A stretch of DNA of 35,804 nucleotides from Streptomyces sp. SID3343 (GTDB lineage: Bacteria; Actinomycetota; Actinomycetes; Streptomycetales; Streptomycetaceae). Both the position numbers and the translations under genes were made by a program. Each line of letters starts with the position of its first letter. Within the stretch, counting starts at the first letter, position 1. The DNA lies in NCBI RefSeq assembly GCF_009865215.1, contig NZ_WWJX01000454.1, positions 1 to 35,804 of the forward strand, read 5' to 3'. A model generated the notes under the pieces. That model ran no database searches, had not been told where the DNA came from, and worked only from the letters and a program-made list of their open reading frames with translations. Shown here piece by piece: positions 32,307-35,804 of the stretch.

Positions 32307-33183
32307 GGTTGTGCTCCGCCTCCGCTTCCGCCGCGAGGTGCAGGCGGGTGTACGCGAGCGCCTCGGCGAGGTCCGCCTCGCGTTCGGCCCGCGATCCGCA
32401 CCGACGCGTGTTGACCTCCAGGACGATCGCCCCGGCGAAAGAGGTACGAGCGAGGTGTTCGAGCAGTTCCGCGCACGGCTGCGTACCGCGTCCGGGGACC
32501 AGGTGCTCGTCCTTGAGCGAACCGCTGCCGTCGGCGAGGTGCACGTGGCCGAGCCGGTCGCCCATCCGCTCCAGCATGCGCATCGCGTCCGAGCGCGAGG
32601 TCGCGGTGTGCGACAGGTCGAGAGTGAAGTGCCGATAGTCCTCGTCCGAGGGGTCCCAGTCCGGCGCGTACGCCGCGACCTCCTTGTCGCGATAGCGCAG
32701 CGGGAACATGTTCTCGACCGCGAACAGCACGTCGGTCTCGGCGGCCATCCGCTCGATGCCCCGCACGAAGTCGCGCGCGTAGCTGCGCTGCCAACGAAAC
32801 GGCGGATGCACCACGACGGTGGCGGCCCCGAGCCGCTCGGCCGCGCTCTGCGCGCGCACGAGCTTGGTCCACGGATCCGTTCCCCACACGCGTTGCGTGA
32901 CGAGCAGACACGGAGCGTGCACGGACAGGATCGGCACGCCGTGATGGTCGGACAGGCGCCGCAGCGCCTCGACGTCCTGGCTCACCGGATCGGTCGAGAC
33001 CATGATCTCGATCCCGTCGTAGCCGAGCCGGGCCGCGATCTCGAAGCCGTCGGCCGTGGACTCGGGATACACGGAGGCGGTGGACAGGGCGATCTTCGCG
33101 TCGGGCACCCGGAGAACCGCGTCCGGCAACCGCGCCTCGGACGTGTCGGCCCCCGTACCCGTGAGTATGTCGTGGTCGGCCAC
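32299..33183 (-). CDS. Sugar phosphate isomerase/epimerase, AP endonuclease 2-like TIM barrel (294 aa)
   Basis: Xylose-isomerase-like TIM barrel. Landmarks include [78 protein letters not shown] and AIVLEVNTR, whose His, Glu and Asp residues form a typical divalent metal site. Such proteins act as isomerases or epimerases of sugars or cyclitols; the substrate cannot be read. The GTG at 33183 has no Shine-Dalgarno, but a TACTCT box ends 7 nt upstream, so it may be leaderless. The TetR gene follows with an 8-bp overlap. Confidence 0.9.
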   Translation of the reverse strand: MADHDILTGTGADTSEARLPDAVLRVPDAKIALSTASVYPESTADGFEIAARLGYDGIEIMVSTDPVSQDVEALRRLSDHHGVPILSVHAPCLLVTQRVWGTDPWTKLVRAQSAAERLGAATVVVHPPFRWQRSYARDFVRGIERMAAETDVLFAVENMFPLRYRDKEVAAYAPDWDPSDEDYRHFTLDLSHTATSRSDAMRMLERMGDRLGHVHLADGSGSLKDEHLVPGRGTQPCAELLEHLARTSFAGAIVLEVNTRRCGSRAEREADLAEALAYTRLHLAAEAEAEHNHG

Positions 33184-33190
33184 GTCGCCC

Positions 33191-33196
33191 AGAGTA
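33191..33196 (-). promoter_or_regulatory. Candidate -10 box (TACTCT) before the isomerase-TetR unit
   Basis: TACTCT on the minus strand lies 7 nt before the GTG start at 33183. No canonical -35 accompanies it. Confidence 0.35.
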
Positions 33197-33285
33197 AGAC
33201 CATCCGCCCTTTTCCCGACCGGTACGACCCGAACGGGCGTGCCCGGGCCATATCGCGCGAAGACGCGGCGGACGGCCGCCGTCGG

Positions 33286-34212
33286 TCAGTCCATCCAGTC
33301 CAATCGGCGCAGGATGATGCCCTCGCGCAGCGCCCACGGGCACACCTCCAGGGCGTTCACGTTGAACAGGTCGAGCGCGGCGTCGGCCACGATCGCGCCC
33401 GCCACGAGCTGCGGCGCGCGACCCACCGAGACGCCGGGCAGGCGCCCGCGCTCGATCGCGGACATCGCCGCGAGGCGCGGCAGCCAGTCGGCGAGCCCCG
33501 CCCGGGACAGCGCGCGCTTGACATAGGGCCCCTCCCCCGAGGACGGCGCGCCGGCGATCCGGGCGAGTTGCTTGAACGTCTTGGACGTCGCGACCACGTG
33601 ATCGGGCCGGCCGTGCCGGTTGAAGTCGGCGACGGTACGCGCGATCTCGGCGCGCACGTGCTTGCGCAACACCCGCACCTCGTCCGGCGTCGGCGGGTCG
33701 CCGTGCAGCCACGCCCGGGTCAACCGGCCCGCGCCCAGCGGCAGCGACGCCACCGCGTCGGGCTCCTCGTCGACACCCGCGGCGATCTCCAGCGAGCCGC
33801 CGCCGATGTCGAGCACGAGCAGTCGCCCGGACGACCAGCCGTACCAGCGACGGACCGCGAGGAAGGTCAACCGGGCTTCGTCGGCGCCGGTGAGCACCTG
33901 GAGGTCCACGCCCGTCTCGCGGCGCACCCGATCGAGCACCGCCTCGGAGTTCGCCGCCTCGCGCACCGCGGAGGTCGCGAACGGCAGGAGGTCCTCGACG
34001 CCCTTGTCCTCGGCGATCTCCAGGGCACTCGCCATCGTCCGCACCAGCAGATCGACCCCGTGCGGGGCGATACTTCCGTCCGGTTCGAGGAGTTCGGCCA
34101 GGCGCAGCTCACGCTTGTGCGAGTACGCGGGAAGGGGACGAGCACCCTGGTGGGCGTCGACCACGAGCAGGTGGACCGTATTGGAGCCCACGTCGAGAAC
34201 ACCGAGTCGCAT
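33286..34212 (-). CDS. Ppx/GppA family phosphatase (308 aa)
   Basis: Exopolyphosphatase/guanosine pentaphosphatase family, ASKHA fold. The phosphate-1 loop is [15 protein letters not shown] (Asp7), the catalytic Glu region is [12 protein letters not shown] (Glu112) and the second phosphate loop is [12 protein letters not shown] (136-140). It consists of the core catalytic domain only, as in the mycobacterial Ppx1 type, and lacks the C-terminal extension of E. coli Ppx. The ATG at 34212 is the canonical [12 protein letters not shown] start with GGGAAC nearby; the open frame continuing to 35187 is noncoding. It may degrade polyphosphate or (p)ppGpp. It diverges from the cysteine-rich gene across a gap with two hairpins. 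Confidence 0.92.
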   Translation of the reverse strand: MRLGVLDVGSNTVHLLVVDAHQGARPLPAYSHKRELRLAELLEPDGSIAPHGVDLLVRTMASALEIAEDKGVEDLLPFATSAVREAANSEAVLDRVRRETGVDLQVLTGADEARLTFLAVRRWYGWSSGRLLVLDIGGGSLEIAAGVDEEPDAVASLPLGAGRLTRAWLHGDPPTPDEVRVLRKHVRAEIARTVADFNRHGRPDHVVATSKTFKQLARIAGAPSSGEGPYVKRALSRAGLADWLPRLAAMSAIERGRLPGVSVGRAPQLVAGAIVADAALDLFNVNALEVCPWALREGIILRRLDWMD

Positions 34213-34250
34213 GTTCCCGACCGTATTGCGTCGGTCTCCACGCGCGAGCG

Positions 34251-34287
34251 CGGGCGCCCTTTTTCGACCGGCCCTCGAAGGCGCCCG
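34251..34287. other. Hairpin in the ppx upstream region
   Basis: CGGGCGCC (34251-34258) pairs with GGCGCCCG (34280-34287), with an inner TTCGA/TCGAA stem. It lies 39 bp before the Ppx/GppA start and could be a leader structure of its mRNA or a protein-binding site. Confidence 0.5.
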
Positions 34288-34335
34288 GTGGTCGTCGCGC
34301 CCGGCTCCCGGGCCGGTCCCCCGTCCGTGGTCGAC

Positions 34336-34369
34336 GGCCCGGGCACCGGTTCGAAACCGTGCTCGGGCC
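34336..34369. other. Second hairpin in the divergent gap
   Basis: GGCCCG-G-GCAC-C-GGTT pairs with AACC-GTGC-T-CGGGCC around a 3-nt loop, with one mismatch and one bulge. It sits midway between the divergent Ppx/GppA and cysteine-rich genes. The rest of the 252-bp gap shows no gene. Confidence 0.5.
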
Positions 34370-34464
34370 GCTTCCCGGGGCGTCCGCGGGTTCTCCCGCG
34401 TGGTTCGGGCACCGCTCGCGCGCGGGAGCGGAATCCGTCGCTCCGGGGGCCGTAGGCTGGTGTG

Positions 34465-35208
34465 GTGCCCGAGGTAGCCCTGGATTTTCCGCGCGCTTGG
34501 TTCGAGTTTCCCGACCCCGACGATGCCGATCAGCTGTTCCGCTGCGACCTGACGTGGCTGACCTCTCGCTGGCAGTGCATCTTCGGCGCGGGCTGTCACG
34601 GGGTGGTCGCCGGCCGCGCGCCGGACGGATGCTGCTCGCTCGGCGCGCACTGGTCCGACGAGGACGACGAGAAGCGCGTGCTGACGTGGGCCGAGCGACT
34701 GACGCCCGAGACGTGGCAGTTCCACGACGTGGCGACCGAACACGGCGTCAGCGAATCGGAGGACGGCGACCTCCGGACGCGGCTGGTCGACGGCGCGTGC
34801 GTGTTCCTCAACCGACCGGGCTTCGCGGGCGGCACCGGCTGTTCGCTGCACGCGCTCGCGCTGCGTGAAGGCGTGCACCCGCTGGAGACCAAGCCCGACG
34901 TGTGCTGGCAACTGCCGGTGCGCCGGACCTACGACTGGATCGACCGTCCGGACGAGACGCGCGTCCTGATGGTCACGATCGGCGAGTACGACCGCAGGGG
35001 CTGGGGCCCGGGCGGCCACGACCTGCACTGGTGGTGCACGGGCAGCACCGAGGCACACGGCGCGGGCGAACCGGTCTACCGGTCGTACGGGCCCGAGCTG
35101 CGCGAGCTGATGGGCGAGGGCGCCTACGCGGTCCTGGTCGAGGCGTGCGAGGCGCGGTTGGCCGGCGGGCGCCCGTTCGCGCCGCACCCGGCGGACCCGG
35201 TGCTCTGA
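34465..35208 (+). CDS. Cysteine-rich conserved protein, possibly a metal- or Fe-S-binding YkgJ/DUF3109-like protein (247 aa)
   Basis: Not confidently assigned. Eight cysteines are spread as Cys27, Cys38, Cys44, Cys56, Cys57, Cys112, Cys126 and Cys147 in [56 protein letters not shown] and [10 protein letters not shown]. The CxxLHxxAL-like segment and the final PxxCWQLPV are reminiscent of YkgJ/DUF3109 cysteine-cluster proteins that bind zinc or iron. It is acidic, with no signal peptide or membrane segment. GTG at 34465 is preferred because a TAGGCT box ends 6 nt before it; a GTG at 34462 is equally open. The stop lies inside a 12-bp tandem array. Confidence 0.8.
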   Translation: MPEVALDFPRAWFEFPDPDDADQLFRCDLTWLTSRWQCIFGAGCHGVVAGRAPDGCCSLGAHWSDEDDEKRVLTWAERLTPETWQFHDVATEHGVSESEDGDLRTRLVDGACVFLNRPGFAGGTGCSLHALALREGVHPLETKPDVCWQLPVRRTYDWIDRPDETRVLMVTIGEYDRRGWGPGGHDLHWWCTGSTEAHGAGEPVYRSYGPELRELMGEGAYAVLVEACEARLAGGRPFAPHPADPVL

Positions 35209-35286
35209 CCGGTGCTCGGACCGGGGTTCGGACCGGGGTTCGGACCGGGGTTCGGAGCAGGACTCGGACCGGGGCTCGGAGCGGGA
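35203..35286. repeat. 12-bp tandem array, 7 copies, over a stop codon
   Basis: Seven head-to-tail 12-bp units of the form (C/T)TCGGACCGGGG run from 35203 to 35286. The first, most decayed unit contains the TGA of the cysteine-rich gene, and the last touches the stop codon (35288-35290) of the convergent BACON-like gene. It thus fills the whole convergent gap. Confidence 0.92.
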
Positions 35287-35287
35287 C

Positions 35288-35804
35288 TCAGCGTGTGGGC
35301 GAGGGTGACGCGCTCACCGGCGGCGTGGTCTCGACGGGCGAGGGTGTGGCCGTGGCCGACGGGCTCGGCGCCGGATCGCCGGTGCGGCCCTCGATGGTGA
35401 CGACCACGCCACCCGGCTCGACCACGATCCGCGCCGTCCACGAACCCTTGGGGGCGTGGTCGGCGTCGACGGTGACGGTGATCGTGTCCTGTCGACCGGC
35501 GGCGAGCGTGCCGCGTGCGTGACTCAGGCGCAGCCACGGGGCCTGCGAGTCGGCCTTCCAGTCGATCGGCGCGCCGGTCGTGTTGAGCAGCGTGATCACC
35601 GTGCTCTCACCGGTGTGGGCGACCGTGACGACCGGCGGCGTGGGTCTGCCGGCCGACTCGGGGCCGGGCGGGGGCGGGAGGTAGGCGGCCCCCGGCCTCG
35701 GCGCGGCGGGTTGCGCCCCGGCCGCCGGTGGCGACGCGGACGCCGCGGGCTCGCCGGGCACACCCGGCAGGGGCGGCACCCCCGGCCCGGCCGACGCGTC
35801 GGGC
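35288..35804 (-). CDS. BACON-like domain protein, 5' part outside the window (at least 172 aa)
   Basis: The reading frame is open to the right edge of the window, so the N-terminus is missing. The visible part is a Pro/Ala/Gly-rich linker followed by one immunoglobulin-like domain: [20 protein letters not shown], then [18 protein letters not shown] and [17 protein letters not shown]. The WLxLSxxxGTLxAG pattern is characteristic of BACON domains. A Ser/Thr/Pro tail follows. Such domains are extracytoplasmic, so the missing part probably has a membrane segment. I cannot tell what precedes it. Its stop abuts the 12-bp tandem array. Confidence 0.75.
   Translation of the reverse strand, partial: PDASAGPGVPPLPGVPGEPAASASPPAAGAQPAAPRPGAAYLPPPPGPESAGRPTPPVVTVAHTGESTVITLLNTTGAPIDWKADSQAPWLRLSHARGTLAAGRQDTITVTVDADHAPKGSWTARIVVEPGGVVVTIEGRTGDPAPSPSATATPSPVETTPPVSASPSPTR

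Noticed and set aside
33286-35187. Ppx/GppA with a 325-residue N-terminal extension
   Set aside because: The canonical Ppx N-terminus begins at 34212, and the extension is antisense to the cysteine-rich gene.

Overview
The window is very GC-rich, uses many GTG and some TTG starts, and carries a gene order typical of Streptomycetaceae (Streptomyces, Kitasatospora or Embleya type): rex-hemA-hemC-hemD-hemB, bldN-rsbN, a 32-residue bS22-type ribosomal protein, a BdtA-type helix-turn-helix protein, acuC, proC and ilvD. No rRNA, tRNA, CRISPR array, insertion sequence or prophage gene was recognised. It reads as chromosomal core DNA with an accessory acyl-CoA catabolism block on the left.

Positions 1-7900: two adjacent acyl-CoA dehydrogenases of unequal size, a short-chain dehydrogenase, an amidohydrolase, a divergent isochorismatase-like protein without the usual catalytic residues, an acyl-CoA synthetase and a small Rieske protein. 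A 15-bp palindrome of the form CTGAC-N5-GTCAG lies before the amidohydrolase, before the isochorismatase-like gene and before the acyl-CoA synthetase. Weaker copies lie before the dehydrogenase pair and before an MFS gene at 26.5 kb, and an exact copy lies inside the 5' end of hemB. This suggests one uncharacterised regulon whose regulator (probably TetR-type) is not in the window.

Positions 7900-9700: a TetR regulator and a DUF4260 membrane protein form an operon preceded by two near-identical palindromes (probable autoregulation). A Uma2-type nuclease gene next to it is broken by a one-base frameshift.

Positions 9800-16300: haem biosynthesis under the redox repressor Rex, with a Rex operator in front of rex, two GTGA-N6-TCAC palindromes further upstream, and a glutaredoxin-like gene.

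Positions 16400-23000: a HAD phosphatase, the developmental sigma factor BldN with its membrane anti-sigma RsbN (a sigma-BldN-like promoter lies between them), a phospholipid acyltransferase overlapping an epimerase-like gene, the bS22 gene and bdtA.

Positions 23100-35804: a phosphatase, AcuC deacetylase, MFS transporter, HAD phosphatase plus ProC, an ABC-2 exporter, IlvD, a sugar-phosphate isomerase-like protein with a TetR regulator, a Ppx/GppA phosphatase, a cysteine-rich protein and a partial BACON-like protein. Several genes here have a TANNNT-like box 6-8 nt before the start codon and no Shine-Dalgarno sequence, which suggests leaderless transcripts.

A recurrent oddity is that many intergenic gaps hold a short tandem array (unit 8-32 bp), each with its own unit sequence, and some of these touch the stop codon of the neighbouring gene.
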